From the NCBI RefSeq assembly GCF_015277855.1, contig NZ_CP063812.1, forward strand, positions 1,984,001-2,048,000: a DNA stretch of 64,000 nucleotides. The letters run 5' to 3'. Shown here one piece after another: positions 1 to 10,390 of this stretch. How positions within the stretch are numbered: position 1 is the first letter of the stretch; each line of letters opens with the position of its first letter. Source of the stretch: Microbacterium cremeum. GTDB lineage: Bacteria > Actinomycetota > Actinomycetes > Actinomycetales > Microbacteriaceae. The translations under genes were made by a program, and so were the position numbers. The notes under the pieces were generated by a model. That model was given only the letters and a program-made list of their open reading frames with translations. It was not told where the DNA came from and made no database searches.

Positions 1-686
1 CCGAGATGGCGGGGCGGAACCTGTCGGCCGCGGTGTCGGTGGCGGCGGCCGAGGTGACCCCCGCGTCCGGCGAGCGCATCGGCAACCTCGCGGTGCTCGA
101 CCTCGGTGTCAAGCAGGCCACCGTCGACAACCTCGCCGCGCGCGGATTCGACGTGCACGTGCTGCCGCAGGACGTCACGATCGACGACATCCGCGCGATC
201 GACCCGGTCGCCGTCTTCTACTCGAACGGGCCCGGCGACCCCGCCGCATCGGGCGACCACGTCGACCTGCTCCGGGGCGTGCTCGACGACGGCCTGCCGT
301 TCTTCGGCATCTGCTTCGGCAACCAGCTGCTCGGGCGTGCGCTCGGGCTCGGCACCTACAAGCTGCCCTTCGGGCACCGCGGCATCAACCAGCCGGTGCT
401 CGACAAGGCGACCGGGCGGGTCGAGATCACCGCGCACAACCACGGCTTCGCCGTCGACGCCCCGGTGGAGGGCGAGTTCGACAGCCCTCACGGCTACGGC
501 CGCATCGAGGTGAGCCACGTCGGCCTCAACGACCAGGTCGTCGAGGGCCTGCGCGCCCTCGACATCCCGGCGTTCTCGGTGCAGTACCACCCCGAGGCCG
601 CCGCCGGCCCCCACGACGCCAACTACCTGTTCGACCGCTTCCGCGACATGGTCCTCGCGAACCTCGAGAAGAAGGCCGCGCACTGA
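1..686 (+). CDS. carA: Carbamoyl-phosphate synthase small subunit, 3' part
   Basis: Glutaminase subunit that releases ammonia from glutamine for carbamoyl phosphate, feeding arginine and pyrimidine synthesis. Only the C-terminal class I amidotransferase domain is in the window; the frame is open to the left edge (first full codon at base 3), so roughly the first 150 residues of the usual ~380 lie outside. The nucleophile elbow GICFGNQ and the C-terminal HPE motif in QYHPEAAAG are present. The stop overlaps the carB start by one base (TGATG), so the two subunits are translationally coupled. Confidence 0.96.
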   Translation, partial: EMAGRNLSAAVSVAAAEVTPASGERIGNLAVLDLGVKQATVDNLAARGFDVHVLPQDVTIDDIRAIDPVAVFYSNGPGDPAASGDHVDLLRGVLDDGLPFFGICFGNQLLGRALGLGTYKLPFGHRGINQPVLDKATGRVEITAHNHGFAVDAPVEGEFDSPHGYGRIEVSHVGLNDQVVEGLRALDIPAFSVQYHPEAAAGPHDANYLFDRFRDMVLANLEKKAAH

Positions 687-3600
687 TGCCCAAGCGCCCC
701 GACATCAACTCCGTCCTCGTCATCGGCTCCGGCCCGATCGTCATCGGCCAGGCGTGCGAGTTCGACTACTCCGGCACCCAGGCGTGCCGCGTGCTCCGCG
801 AAGAGGGCGTGCGCGTCATCCTCGTGAACTCCAACCCGGCCACGATCATGACCGACCCCGACTTCGCCGACGCGACGTACATCGAGCCGATCACGTGGCA
901 GGTCATCGAGACGATCATCGCCAAGGAGAAGCCGGACGCGATCCTGCCCACCCTGGGCGGCCAGACGGCGCTCAACGCGGCGATCGACCTCCACAACCAC
1001 GGGATCCTCGAGAAGTACGACGTCGAGCTGATCGGCGCCAACTTCGAGGCGATCAACAAGGGCGAGGACCGCCAGATCTTCAAGCAGCTTGTGCTCGACG
1101 CGGGGGCGGATGTCGCGGCATCCCGCATCGCCCACACCATGGACGAGGTGCTCGCCGCCGCCGACGAGCTCGGCTACCCGCTGGTCGTGCGCCCGTCGTT
1201 CACGATGGGCGGCCTCGGGTCGGGGTTCGCGTACGACGAGAACGACCTCCGCCGCATCGCCGGCGCGGGCCTGCGCGACTCGCCGACCACCGAGGTGCTC
1301 CTCGAGGAGTCCATCCTCGGCTGGAAGGAGTACGAGCTCGAGCTGATGCGCGACACGGCCGACAACACGGTCGTCGTCTGCTCGATCGAGAACGTCGACC
1401 CGGTCGGCGTCCACACCGGCGACTCGATCACCGTCGCGCCGGCCCTGACGCTCACCGACCGCGAGTACCAGAAGCTGCGCGACATCGGCATCGACATCAT
1501 CCGGGCGGTGGGCGTCGACACCGGCGGCTGCAACATCCAGTTCGCGGTCGACCCCGCGACCGGCCGCGTCATCGTCATCGAGATGAACCCGCGCGTCTCG
1601 CGGTCGTCGGCCCTCGCCTCGAAGGCGACCGGCTTCCCGATCGCGAAGATCGCGGCGAAGCTCGCGATCGGCTACCGGCTCGACGAGATCCCCAACGACA
1701 TCACGAAGGTGACGCCGGCGAGCTTCGAGCCGACGCTGGACTACGTCGTGGTCAAGGTTCCGCGCTTCAACTTCGAGAAGTTCCCGGCCGCCGACACGAC
1801 GCTGACCACCACAATGAAGTCGGTGGGCGAGGCGATGGCGATCGGCCGCAACTACGCCACGGCGCTGCAGAAGGCGCTGCGCTCGCTCGAGAAGCGCGGC
1901 TCGAGCTTCCACTGGGGCGACGAGCCCCGGTCGGTGGACGAACTGCTCGAGATCGCGAAGACCCCCACCGACGGCCGCATCGTGGTGCTGCAGCAGGCGC
2001 TCCGCAAGGGCGCGACGGTCGAGCAGGCGTTCGAGGCGACCAAGATCGACCCGTGGTTCCTCGACCAGATCGTCCTCATCAACGAGGTGGCCGAGCACGT
2101 CGCGCAGGCGCCGGAACTGGATGCCGCGACCCTGCGCATCGCGAAGGAGCACGGCTTCAGCGACGCGCAGATCGCACAGCTGCGCGACGACTCCGAGGCC
2201 CAGATCCGCAGCATCCGCCATGCTCTCGGCGTGCGTCCCGTGTACAAGACCGTCGACACGTGCGCGGGGGAGTTCCCGGCGCTCACGCCGTACCACTACT
2301 CCAGCTACGACTTCGAGACCGAGGTGACGCCGTCCGAGCGCACCAAGGTCGTCATCATCGGGTCGGGGCCCAATCGCATCGGCCAGGGCGTCGAGTTCGA
2401 CTACTCGTGCGTGCACGCGTCGTTCGCGCTGGCCGACGCCGGGTACGAGACCGTCATGGTCAACTGCAACCCCGAGACCGTGTCGACCGACTACGACACC
2501 TCCGACCGCCTGTACTTCGAGCCCCTGACGCTCGAGGACGTGCTCGAGGTGCTGCACGCCGAAGCGCAGTCCGGTGAGATCCTCGGCGTGATCTGCCAGC
2601 TCGGCGGCCAGACGCCGCTGGGCCTGGCCAAGGGCATCGAGGCCGCCGGCTACACGATCCTCGGCACCAAGCCCGCAGCGATCGACCTCGCCGAGGAGCG
2701 CGAGCTGTTCTCGCGCCTGCTCGACCGTGCCGGGCTCGTGGCGCCGCGCAACGGCACGGCGATCGACGTCGACGGCGCCGTCGCGGTCGCCGAGGAGATC
2801 GGCTACCCGGTGCTGGTGCGCCCGAGCTTCGTGCTGGGCGGCCGGGGCATGGAGATCGTGTACTCGACCGAGGCGCTGCGCGACTATTTCGTGCGCATCG
2901 CCGACCAGGCGATCATCGGTCCCGGGCTGCCGCTGCTGGTCGACCGCTTCCTCGACGACGCGATCGAGATCGACGTCGATGCGCTGTTCGACGGCGACGA
3001 GCTGTACATCGGCGGAGTCATGGAGCACCTCGAGGAGGCCGGCATCCACTCCGGCGACTCGTCGTGCACGCTGCCCCCGGTGAGCCTCGGCCGCAGCGAC
3101 ATCGACCGGGTCCGCGAGGCCACGCGCGCGATCGCCGAAGGCGTGGGCGTGCGCGGACTGCTGAACGTGCAGTTCGCGATCTCGGCCGGCGTGCTCTATG
3201 TGATCGAGGCGAACCCGCGCGCGAGCCGCACCGTTCCCTTCGTGTCGAAGGCGCTGGGCATCCCGCTCGCGAAGGCCGCCGCCCGCATCATGGCCGGCGC
3301 CACGATCGCCGAGCTGAAGACCGAAGGCCTGCTGCCGCCGCAGGACGGCTCCCGTGTGCCGCTGGACGCCCCCGTGGCCGTCAAGGAGGCGGTGCTGCCG
3401 TTCAAGCGCTTCCGCACCGCCGACGGGCAGACCGTGGACTCGGTGCTCGGACCCGAGATGCGCTCCACGGGCGAGGTGATGGGCATCGACCGCGACTTCC
3501 CGACGGCGTTCGCGAAGTCGCAGGAGGCCGCGTACGGCGGCATGCCTCTCGAGGGCACCGTGTTCATCTCGGTGGCCGACAGCGACAAGCGCGCGGTCAT

Positions 3601-3973
3601 CCTCCCCGCGCACCGCCTGCAGGAGCTCGGATTCGACCTCGTCGCGACGGAGGGCACGGCCGAGATCCTCGCCCGCAACGGCATCGAGGTCCGCGTCGTG
3701 AGCAAGTACTCCGAGACTCAGGAGTCCGGCGGCACCAACATCGTCGACCTCATCAACGCCGGCGAGATCGACATGGTCGTCAACACGCCCTCGGGCGGCG
3801 CCGCGCGGGCCGACGGCTACGAGATCCGGGCGGCGGCGGTGGCCGGCGACAAGGCGCTGTTCACCACGATGGCCGTGCTCGGTGCCGCCGTGAGCGCGCT
3901 GCCGGTGCTGCGCGAAGGGTTCCGCGTGCGCAGCCTCCAGGAGTACGCGGCCGACCGTCGGGCACGGGCGTGA
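686..3973 (+). CDS. carB: Carbamoyl-phosphate synthase large subunit
   Basis: Makes carbamoyl phosphate from bicarbonate, ammonia and two ATP, together with CarA. The 1095-residue protein has the full family length. Two homologous ATP-grasp halves are visible, each opening with a GSGP nucleotide-fold motif ([11 protein letters not shown] near residue 12 and [11 protein letters not shown] near 558) and carrying an RPSF segment. A C-terminal MGS-like allosteric domain follows (about 960-1080). Start ATG 686 overlaps the carA stop; the stop overlaps the GTG of pyrF. Pyrimidine operon context. Confidence 0.98.
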   Translation: MPKRPDINSVLVIGSGPIVIGQACEFDYSGTQACRVLREEGVRVILVNSNPATIMTDPDFADATYIEPITWQVIETIIAKEKPDAILPTLGGQTALNAAIDLHNHGILEKYDVELIGANFEAINKGEDRQIFKQLVLDAGADVAASRIAHTMDEVLAAADELGYPLVVRPSFTMGGLGSGFAYDENDLRRIAGAGLRDSPTTEVLLEESILGWKEYELELMRDTADNTVVVCSIENVDPVGVHTGDSITVAPALTLTDREYQKLRDIGIDIIRAVGVDTGGCNIQFAVDPATGRVIVIEMNPRVSRSSALASKATGFPIAKIAAKLAIGYRLDEIPNDITKVTPASFEPTLDYVVVKVPRFNFEKFPAADTTLTTTMKSVGEAMAIGRNYATALQKALRSLEKRGSSFHWGDEPRSVDELLEIAKTPTDGRIVVLQQALRKGATVEQAFEATKIDPWFLDQIVLINEVAEHVAQAPELDAATLRIAKEHGFSDAQIAQLRDDSEAQIRSIRHALGVRPVYKTVDTCAGEFPALTPYHYSSYDFETEVTPSERTKVVIIGSGPNRIGQGVEFDYSCVHASFALADAGYETVMVNCNPETVSTDYDTSDRLYFEPLTLEDVLEVLHAEAQSGEILGVICQLGGQTPLGLAKGIEAAGYTILGTKPAAIDLAEERELFSRLLDRAGLVAPRNGTAIDVDGAVAVAEEIGYPVLVRPSFVLGGRGMEIVYSTEALRDYFVRIADQAIIGPGLPLLVDRFLDDAIEIDVDALFDGDELYIGGVMEHLEEAGIHSGDSSCTLPPVSLGRSDIDRVREATRAIAEGVGVRGLLNVQFAISAGVLYVIEANPRASRTVPFVSKALGIPLAKAAARIMAGATIAELKTEGLLPPQDGSRVPLDAPVAVKEAVLPFKRFRTADGQTVDSVLGPEMRSTGEVMGIDRDFPTAFAKSQEAAYGGMPLEGTVFISVADSDKRAVILPAHRLQELGFDLVATEGTAEILARNGIEVRVVSKYSETQESGGTNIVDLINAGEIDMVVNTPSGGAARADGYEIRAAAVAGDKALFTTMAVLGAAVSALPVLREGFRVRSLQEYAADRRARA

Positions 3974-4833
3974 CCTCGCCCGCCGGCGACGGCACGCCGT
4001 TCGGCGAGCGGGTCCGTTCCGGCATCGCCGCACACGGGCGCCTGTGCGTGGGCATCGACCCGCACGTGCCGCTGCTGCAGGAGTGGGGGCTGGATGCCTC
4101 GGCCGCCGGCGCGCGGGAGTTCGGGCTGCGGGTCGTCGACGCCGCGGCGGGGCGCGTCGCGATCGTGAAGCCCCAGGTGTCGTTCTTCGAGCGCTACGGC
4201 TCGGCCGGGTTCGCCGCGCTCGAGGACGTCCTCGCCGCGGCGCGCGACGCCGGTCTGCTCGTGATCGCCGACGCCAAGCGCGGCGACATCGGCTCGACGA
4301 TGGACGCCTACGCCGAAGCGTGGCTCACGCCGGGGTCGCCCCTCGAGGCCGACGCGCTCACCGCGAACCCGTTCCTGGGCGTCGGCACGCTGGAGGGCAC
4401 GTTCGACCTGGCCGAGCGCGCCCACAAGGGCGTGTTCGTCCTCGCCGCGACGAGCAACCCCGACGCGTTCACCGCGCAGCGGGCACGCCTGGGCACCGGC
4501 GAGACGGTGTCGGGCGCGATCGTCCGCGAGGTCGCCGCGCGCAACGCCCGCATCACGCCGGAGGGGGAGTGGGGGAGCCTCGGCTTCGTCGTCGGCGGGA
4601 CGGTGGACTGGACGGATGCCGGCCTCTCGCCGTTCGCGCCGGTGGCGCCGATCCTCGGTCCCGGCTTCGGGCATCAGGGCGCCGAGCCCGAGCACGTCCG
4701 GTCCCGCTTCGGGGAGATGGCGCCCGCGGTGATAGCGTCGGAGAGCCGCAGCATCCTGGCTGCCGGACCCGACCGGCTCGCCGCGCGCATCACCGAGCGC
4801 GCCCTTCTCTACCGTGGTGATCGACATGCCTGA
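3970..4833 (+). CDS. pyrF: Orotidine 5'-phosphate decarboxylase, type 2
   Basis: Decarboxylates OMP to UMP, the last step of UMP synthesis. The 287-residue length and the catalytic segment [10 protein letters not shown] mark the longer mycobacterial-type family rather than the ~230-residue enterobacterial one. The GTG start at 3970 overlaps the carB TGA (GTGA), which fixes the start better than any upstream in-frame codon. The 3' end overlaps the gmk start by 8 bases or more, so carA-carB-pyrF-gmk reads as one transcript. Confidence 0.96.
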   Translation: MTSPAGDGTPFGERVRSGIAAHGRLCVGIDPHVPLLQEWGLDASAAGAREFGLRVVDAAAGRVAIVKPQVSFFERYGSAGFAALEDVLAAARDAGLLVIADAKRGDIGSTMDAYAEAWLTPGSPLEADALTANPFLGVGTLEGTFDLAERAHKGVFVLAATSNPDAFTAQRARLGTGETVSGAIVREVAARNARITPEGEWGSLGFVVGGTVDWTDAGLSPFAPVAPILGPGFGHQGAEPEHVRSRFGEMAPAVIASESRSILAAGPDRLAARITERALLYRGDRHA

Positions 4834-5773
4834 ACCCGCAGCCGCCCGCACGCCCGATGGGACTCCTCCCCGCACACCCGGCGCGCCCACGCGGCCTCCC
4901 GAGGTCGACCGGGTCGCCGCGTCCCGCCGTGCGGTGGCCGCGCGGCGCGAGCGTGCCGCGCTCAAGAAGGACGTCGCGACGCGCGTCATCACACCGCAGG
5001 AGCTGCTGCGCCGTGCCCTGGCCGATCCGGCGTCGCCCGCCGGCGCGATGCGTGTGCCCGAGTTCCTCACCGCGATCCCCGCGATCGGCGAGGGCAAGCG
5101 CGACCGCATCCTCCGTGACCTCGGGATCTCGCCGGTCAAGCGCCTGGGCGGTCTCGGCTCGCGGCAGCGCGAGGGCCTCCGGCAGTTCCTCGATGCGCGG
5201 TGGCCCGAGCTCGAGCCGCGCGGCGGCCGCAGCCGGCTGGTCGTGCTCGCGGGGCCCACGGCAGTGGGCAAGGGCACCGTGGCCGCGCACATCAAGGAGC
5301 ACCACCCCGAGATCCACCTCTCGGTGTCGGCGACCACGCGCACGCCGCGCCCCGGCGAGGTCGACGGCGAGCACTACTTCTTCGTCGACGACGCCGAGTT
5401 CGACCGCATGATCGCGGCCGGCGAGCTTCTCGAGCACGCCACGGTCCACAACGCCCACCGGTACGGCACGCCGCGCTCGCCGATCGAGCAGGCTCTCGCG
5501 GCCGGTCGGACCGTGCTGCTCGAGATCGACCTCCAGGGAGCCCGGCAGGTGCGCGAAGCCGATCCGTCCGCGACGCTGGTGTTCCTGCTGCCGCCGAGCT
5601 GGGACGAGCTCGTGCAGCGCCTCGTGGGCCGCGGCACCGAGGACGCGACAGAGCGTGCACGTCGACTGCGCACCGCGAAGACCGAGCTCGCCTCGCAGGG
5701 CGAGTTCGACTATCGCGTCGTGAACGACGACGTGGCCCGCGCCGCCGAGGAAGTCGCGCGGCTCGCGCGGTGA
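4814..5773 (+). CDS. gmk: Guanylate kinase with N-terminal IHF-like domain
   Basis: The C-terminal half (about residues 140-319) is a guanylate kinase, GMP + ATP to GDP + ADP: P-loop GPTAVGKGT at 148-156 and the [18 protein letters not shown]-binding segment. The N-terminal ~115 residues carry [20 protein letters not shown] and related segments typical of the actinobacterial integration host factor (mIHF), normally a separate ~105-residue nucleoid protein encoded next to gmk. Here the two are one 319-residue reading frame. ATG 4826 is an alternative start to GTG 4814; both overlap the pyrF 3' end. Confidence 0.93.
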   Translation: MVIDMPEPAAARTPDGTPPRTPGAPTRPPEVDRVAASRRAVAARRERAALKKDVATRVITPQELLRRALADPASPAGAMRVPEFLTAIPAIGEGKRDRILRDLGISPVKRLGGLGSRQREGLRQFLDARWPELEPRGGRSRLVVLAGPTAVGKGTVAAHIKEHHPEIHLSVSATTRTPRPGEVDGEHYFFVDDAEFDRMIAAGELLEHATVHNAHRYGTPRSPIEQALAAGRTVLLEIDLQGARQVREADPSATLVFLLPPSWDELVQRLVGRGTEDATERARRLRTAKTELASQGEFDYRVVNDDVARAAEEVARLAR

Positions 5774-5802
5774 TGCTGCGCCGCAGTCGGCGGCCTCTCG
5801 CG

Positions 5803-5808
5803 TAGAAT
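5803..5808 (+). promoter_or_regulatory. -10 element for rpoZ
   Basis: TAGAAT, just after the gmk stop. The predicted +1, seven bases past the box, is A5815 of an ATG that is in frame with rpoZ. No clear -35 is seen. Confidence 0.6.
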
Positions 5809-5877
5809 GGTGGGATGCCTCGACGCGTCGAGGCTCCGCAGACTCCCATCCCGTCATCCGATCCAGGAGGTTTCGCC

Positions 5878-6132
5878 ATGGCCGGAACGAACCAGGGCAT
5901 CATCGAGCCCCCCATCGACACTCTTCTCGAGAAGGTCGACTCGAAGTACCAGCTCGTGATCTACGCGTCCAAGCGCGCGCGCCAGATCAACGACTACTAC
6001 TCCGACCTTCACGAGGGCAACCTCTTCGACAACGTCGGCCCGCTCGTCGACTCGACCGTCGAGGACAAGCCGCTCACGATCGCGCTGCACGAGATCCACG
6101 AAGACAAGCTGCGGCTGCGCCGCGCGGAGTAA
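5878..6132 (+). CDS. rpoZ: RNA polymerase omega subunit
   Basis: Small subunit that helps RNA polymerase assembly. The 84-residue form starts at ATG 5878 behind a perfect AGGAGG at 5865-5870. Recognisable segments are [30 protein letters not shown] and the C-terminal [15 protein letters not shown]. The reading frame also extends upstream to ATG 5815, which coincides with the predicted transcription start and would give a 105-residue form with 21 extra residues. I take the Shine-Dalgarno start as the main one. It follows gmk with its own promoter. Confidence 0.94.
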   Translation: MAGTNQGIIEPPIDTLLEKVDSKYQLVIYASKRARQINDYYSDLHEGNLFDNVGPLVDSTVEDKPLTIALHEIHEDKLRLRRAE

Positions 6133-6147
6133 TCCCGTTACGTCCTG

Positions 6148-6187
6148 TATGCCCTCGAGGTCGGCGATGTCGATCCTCGGGGGCATA
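6148..6187 (+). terminator. Hairpin between rpoZ and metK
   Basis: Arms TATGCCCTCGAGG (6148-6160) and CCTCGGGGGCATA (6175-6187) pair over 13 positions with one G-T pair; the loop can pair further (TCG/CGA). There is no U-tract. The right arm overlaps the CATACT -10-like hexamer of metK (6184-6189). It could terminate rpoZ, control metK, or both. Confidence 0.5.
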
Positions 6188-6218
6188 CTGGTGTCCGCCC
6201 CTCTCACCTGGAGAATCG

Positions 6219-7412
6219 ATGACCGACCTTCGTCTGTTCACTTCCGAGTCCGTCACCGAGGGGCATCCCGACAAGATCTGCGATCAGATCTCGGATTCGA
6301 TCCTCGACGCCATCCTCACCGATGACCCCGACGGCCGCGTCGCCGTCGAGACCCTCGTGACGACGGGACTCGTGCACGTGGCAGGCGAGGTCTCGACCTC
6401 GGCCTACGTCGAGATCCCCGCGATCGTCCGGGGCGTCGTCAACCGCATCGGGTACACCTCGAGCGAGACCGGCTTCGACGGCGACTCGTGCGGCGTGAGC
6501 GTGTCGATCGGCGCGCAGTCCTCCGACATCGCCGCGGGAGTCGACAAGGCGTTCGAGCGGCGGGAGGACGGCTCGGAGGATCCGCACGACCTTCAGGGCG
6601 CGGGCGACCAGGGCATCATGTTCGGCTACGCCACGACCGAGACCCCGCAGCTCATGCCGATGGCCGCCTGGACGGCGCATCGCATGGCCGAGCGCCTGTC
6701 GGAGGTGCGCCGCTCGGGCGCGCTCCCGTTCCTCCGCCCCGACGGCAAGACCCAGATCACCCTCGGCTACGACGGCCAGACGCCCAGGACCGTCGAGTCC
6801 GTCGTGCTCTCGACCCAGCACCACCCCGACATCTCGCAGAAGGCGCTGCGCGCCGCCGTGCGCGCCGAGGTGATCGACCCGGTGCTCGAGGCGACCGGTC
6901 TCGAACTGCCCGACGTGCAGTACTACATCAACCCCGCCGGTCCCTTCGTGATCGGCGGGCCGAAGGGCGACGCGGGCCTGACCGGCCGCAAGATCATCAT
7001 CGACACGTACGGCGGCGCGTCCCGTCACGGCGGTGGCGCGTTCAGCGGCAAGGACCCGTCGAAGGTCGACCGCTCGGCGGCGTACGCGATGCGGTGGGTC
7101 GCCAAGAACGCGGTCGCGGCGGGCCTGGCCGACCGGCTCGAGGTGCAGATCGCGTACGCGATCGGCAAGGCGAAGCCGGTGGGCCTGTACGTCGAGACGT
7201 TCGGCACCGGTCACGTCTCGGACGAGGCGATCACCCGCGCCATCCTCGAGGTCTTCGATCTGCGTCCCAAGGCGATCATCGACCAACTCGACCTGCTTCG
7301 CCCGATCTACGCCCAGACCGCCGCCTACGGACACTTCGGCCGCGAGCTGCCCGACTTCACGTGGGAGCGCACCGATCGCGCGGACGCCCTGCGCGCCGCG
7401 GCCGGACTCTGA
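6219..7412 (+). CDS. metK: S-adenosylmethionine synthetase
   Basis: Makes SAM from methionine and ATP. At 397 residues it has full family length, with the ATP-binding GHPDKICDQ near residue 14, the signature [11 protein letters not shown] near 127 and the glycine-rich GGGAFSGKD near 270. ATG 6219 has GGAGA at 6210-6214 upstream. A CATACT hexamer at 6184-6189 could give a ~23-base leader. No SAM riboswitch fits in the short upstream gap. Confidence 0.97.
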   Translation: MTDLRLFTSESVTEGHPDKICDQISDSILDAILTDDPDGRVAVETLVTTGLVHVAGEVSTSAYVEIPAIVRGVVNRIGYTSSETGFDGDSCGVSVSIGAQSSDIAAGVDKAFERREDGSEDPHDLQGAGDQGIMFGYATTETPQLMPMAAWTAHRMAERLSEVRRSGALPFLRPDGKTQITLGYDGQTPRTVESVVLSTQHHPDISQKALRAAVRAEVIDPVLEATGLELPDVQYYINPAGPFVIGGPKGDAGLTGRKIIIDTYGGASRHGGGAFSGKDPSKVDRSAAYAMRWVAKNAVAAGLADRLEVQIAYAIGKAKPVGLYVETFGTGHVSDEAITRAILEVFDLRPKAIIDQLDLLRPIYAQTAAYGHFGRELPDFTWERTDRADALRAAAGL

Positions 7413-7466
7413 CGGCGGCCGCGTGATCGCGGTGGGTCCGGTGCGCAGCGCGTGGCGGGGGTACGC

Positions 7467-9443
7467 GTGAGCGTGCGCCGGGTCGCGCGGGTGCTGATCG
7501 ACTCGCCGCTGCCGCAGCTGGACCGGCTGTTCGACTACGCGATCCCCGAAGCCCTCGCCGACTCGGCGGTGCCCGGGGTGCGTGTGCGGGTGCCGCTGCG
7601 CACCGCCGGCCGTGTCGTGGACGGCTTCCTCGTCGAGGTCGGGGATCCGGATGCCTCCGACCGCCCCCTCTCGGAGCTCGACGACGTCGTCTCGCCGGTC
7701 GCGGTCCTGCCGCCCCGCCTCTACGCCCTCGCCCGCCGTGCCGCGGACCGCGCCGCGGGATCCGCCGGCGACATCCTGCGCCTGGCGATCCCCAAGCGCA
7801 TGGTGCGCGCCGAGAAGGCCTGGCTGGCCGCGGATCCGCCGTCGGCCGCCGTGCTCGATCCCGACGTCGTCGCGTGGACCGGCACGGTGCTCGATGCGTA
7901 TCCGGGCCTCGCCGATGCGCTCGCCGGCGGCGAGCGGCTCGCCCTCGATGCACCGCCGGCGCCCACGACGCTGGACGACGGCGTCGTCGTGGGATCGTGG
8001 GCGGTGCTCCTCGCCGCGGCCGCGATGCATGTCCTGGCGGCCGGCCGGAGCGCGGTCATCGCGGTTCCCGACCACCGCGACCGCGCCCAGCTCGAGGCGA
8101 TCCTCGCGCCCCGCCTGCCGGCGGATGCCCTGGTGCGCGACGACGCGAAGCAGAGCGGACCGGCACGGTACGCGGCGTTCCTCCGCACGCTCGCCGCCGC
8201 GCCCTGCATCGTGATCGGCAATCGTTCCGCCGTGTACGCGCCGGTGGGCGATCTCGGTCTGGTCGCCCTGTGGGACGACGGCGATCCACTGCTCGCCGAG
8301 CCGCTCAGCCCCGGCGTCCATGCGCGCGATGCGGCGCTGCTGCGCCAGGAGCTCGACGGCGGCGCACTCATCTTCGCGGGGCACACGCGCACGACGGACG
8401 TCGAGCGCCTGGTCGCGGTCGGTTGGGTGCGCGAGGTGCCGGCCACGCGTCGTGCGAGCCCCCGGGTGGTGCTGAGCGCGACACGCGAGGGCGAGTCGCG
8501 CTCTTCGCGGATGCCCTCATCGGCGTTCGCGGCGGCGCGCGAAGCGCTCGCCTCCGGACCGGTGCTGGTACAGGTCGCGCGACCCGGCTACGCCCCCGTG
8601 CTGGTGTGCGCCCAATGCCGTCAGCCCGCGCGCTGCGCGCACTGCGGCGGTCCGCTGCACGCCCCGCGCCACGGAGCGACGCCGTCGTGCTCCTGGTGCG
8701 GACGCGCCGCGACCGCGTGGAAGTGCCCGGAATGCTCCTCCACGCTGCTTCGGATGGCGTCGTCCGGCAGCGAGCGGACCGCCGACGAGCTCGGCCGCGC
8801 GTTCCCCGGTACGCGCGTCATCGTCGCCGACGGCGACCACCCGGTCGCGGCGGTCGACGCCCGGCCCGCACTGGTCGTCGCCACGCGCGGCGCGGAGCCC
8901 ATGGCCGAGGGCGGCTATCGCGCCGTCATCCTCCTCGACGGCGACCGGATGCTGATGGCAGAGGACCTGCGCATCGGCGAGTCGTGCCTGCGATGGTGGT
9001 CCAACGCCGCCGCGCTCGCGGCGCCGGGCGCTCCCGTGCACCTGGTGGGCGTCGGCGGCTCCATCGCCCGCGCTCTCGCCACCTGGACCCAGCCGGCATA
9101 TGCGCGCGCCGAACTCGCTGAGCGCGCCCCGCTGCGGATGCCCCCGACCGTGCGGGTCGCGGCGGTCGACGGCGCACGCAGCGTGGTCGAATCCGCGCTC
9201 GACGACCTGCGACACGCCGTGCCCGAGCTTGACGCGCAGGCCGTGCTCGGGCCGCTCCCGCGCCCGGAGGGGGTCCGCGCGCTCGTGCGCTTCGAGTACG
9301 CGCTGGGCGCACGGGTGGCCGAGAGCCTGCGCGCCTCGGTGGTCGCCCAGGCGGTCAAGGCTCGACGCCCCGCGAAGGGACGCGCCCCCGGACCCGCCAA
9401 TACACTGAGAGTCCGGGTGGACGTGCCCGATCTCGACCTCTGA
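7467..9443 (+). CDS. priA: PriA-like primosomal protein, helicase motifs lost
   Basis: Homologue of the replication restart protein PriA, 658 residues. The N-terminal DNA-binding domain (VLIDSPLPQLDRLFDYAIP) and the zinc-binding block with CxxC pairs (CAQC, CAHC, CSWC, CPEC, around residues 375-430) are intact. The helicase core is degenerate: no Walker A GKT is visible and the DEEH box reads DDGD (WDDGDPLLAEP). This loss is typical of actinobacterial PriA, so a structural rather than motor role is likely. GTG 7467 is chosen because a G-rich stretch precedes it; GTG 7452 in the same frame is possible. Confidence 0.9.
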   Translation: MSVRRVARVLIDSPLPQLDRLFDYAIPEALADSAVPGVRVRVPLRTAGRVVDGFLVEVGDPDASDRPLSELDDVVSPVAVLPPRLYALARRAADRAAGSAGDILRLAIPKRMVRAEKAWLAADPPSAAVLDPDVVAWTGTVLDAYPGLADALAGGERLALDAPPAPTTLDDGVVVGSWAVLLAAAAMHVLAAGRSAVIAVPDHRDRAQLEAILAPRLPADALVRDDAKQSGPARYAAFLRTLAAAPCIVIGNRSAVYAPVGDLGLVALWDDGDPLLAEPLSPGVHARDAALLRQELDGGALIFAGHTRTTDVERLVAVGWVREVPATRRASPRVVLSATREGESRSSRMPSSAFAAAREALASGPVLVQVARPGYAPVLVCAQCRQPARCAHCGGPLHAPRHGATPSCSWCGRAATAWKCPECSSTLLRMASSGSERTADELGRAFPGTRVIVADGDHPVAAVDARPALVVATRGAEPMAEGGYRAVILLDGDRMLMAEDLRIGESCLRWWSNAAALAAPGAPVHLVGVGGSIARALATWTQPAYARAELAERAPLRMPPTVRVAAVDGARSVVESALDDLRHAVPELDAQAVLGPLPRPEGVRALVRFEYALGARVAESLRASVVAQAVKARRPAKGRAPGPANTLRVRVDVPDLDL

Positions 9444-9466
9444 TCGATCGAACACTGAGGAATCCC

Positions 9467-10390
9467 ATGCGCCTGGTCTTCGCCGGCACCCCCGCGCCGG
9501 CGGTGCCGTCGCTGCAGCGACTCGCGGCATCCCGGCACGATGTCGTCGCCGTCGTCACCCGGCGCGACGCGCCGCTCGGACGCAAACGCGTGCTGACGCC
9601 TTCTCCGGTCGCCACGGCCGCCGGCGAGCTGGGCCTGCCCATCGTCCGGGCCGACCGCCTCGACGCGGCCGCCACCGAGCGGATCGCCGCGGTCGAGCCC
9701 GATCTCGGCGTGGTCGTCGCCTACGGCGGACTCGTGCGCGAGCCGCTGCTCTCGACGCCCGCGCACGGCTGGATCAACCTGCACTTCTCGCTGCTGCCGC
9801 GCTGGCGCGGAGCGGCCCCCGTGCAGCACGCGCTCATCGCGGGCGACACCCGCACCGGCGCCAGCGTGTTCCAGCTCGTGCCCGAGCTTGACGCGGGGGA
9901 CGTCTTCGCCGAGGTGGCCGCCGACATCCCCGCCGATGCGACCGCGGGCGACCTGCTCGCCTCGCTCGCCGAGGACGGCGCCGGCCTGCTCGCCGAGGTC
10001 GTGGATGCCATCGCCGCGGGCACCGCCTCGGCACGGCCCCAGGTGGGCGAGCCCACCTTCGCCCCCAAGCTCGGCGACGACGACGGGCGCGTGCGGTGGG
10101 ACGAGGCCGCCGAGAGGGTGCTCGGCCGCATCCGCGGCGTCACCCCGGAGCCGGGCGCCCACACCCTGCTCGACGGTGCGCGGCTGAAGATCCTCGCCGT
10201 GCACCGCGCGCCCGACGACGCTCCCGCCCTCGCCCCGGGCGCGCTCGCGCTGCACGGCCGGGAAGTGGTCGCCGGCACCGCGACCGCACCGATCGTGATC
10301 GACACGGTGCAGCCCGCCGGCAAGGGCGCGATGCGCGCCTCGGACTGGTGGCGGGGCCTGCGCGACGCCGCACCGGTGGTCGGACCGTGA
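9467..10390 (+). CDS. fmt: Methionyl-tRNA formyltransferase
   Basis: Formylates initiator Met-tRNA using 10-formyl-THF. The 307-residue protein shows the N-terminal MRLVFAGTP fold start and the formyl-transfer signature NLHFSLLPRWRGAAPVQ near residue 104, followed by a C-terminal tRNA-binding domain. It follows priA closely; an AATACACT stretch near 9400 inside priA could be a promoter. The stop overlaps the GTG of rsmB (GTGA). Confidence 0.97.
   Translation: MRLVFAGTPAPAVPSLQRLAASRHDVVAVVTRRDAPLGRKRVLTPSPVATAAGELGLPIVRADRLDAAATERIAAVEPDLGVVVAYGGLVREPLLSTPAHGWINLHFSLLPRWRGAAPVQHALIAGDTRTGASVFQLVPELDAGDVFAEVAADIPADATAGDLLASLAEDGAGLLAEVVDAIAAGTASARPQVGEPTFAPKLGDDDGRVRWDEAAERVLGRIRGVTPEPGAHTLLDGARLKILAVHRAPDDAPALAPGALALHGREVVAGTATAPIVIDTVQPAGKGAMRASDWWRGLRDAAPVVGP

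Noticed and set aside
623..4033. Very long minus-strand open frame opposite carB
   Set aside because: It is the GC-rich antisense shadow of carB: composition is dominated by Arg/Ala/Asp/Val without domains, and carB is complete on the other strand.
6133..6218. SAM riboswitch before metK
   Set aside because: The gap is 86 bases and contains only one hairpin; no SAM-I/II/IV-like conserved core can be recognised.
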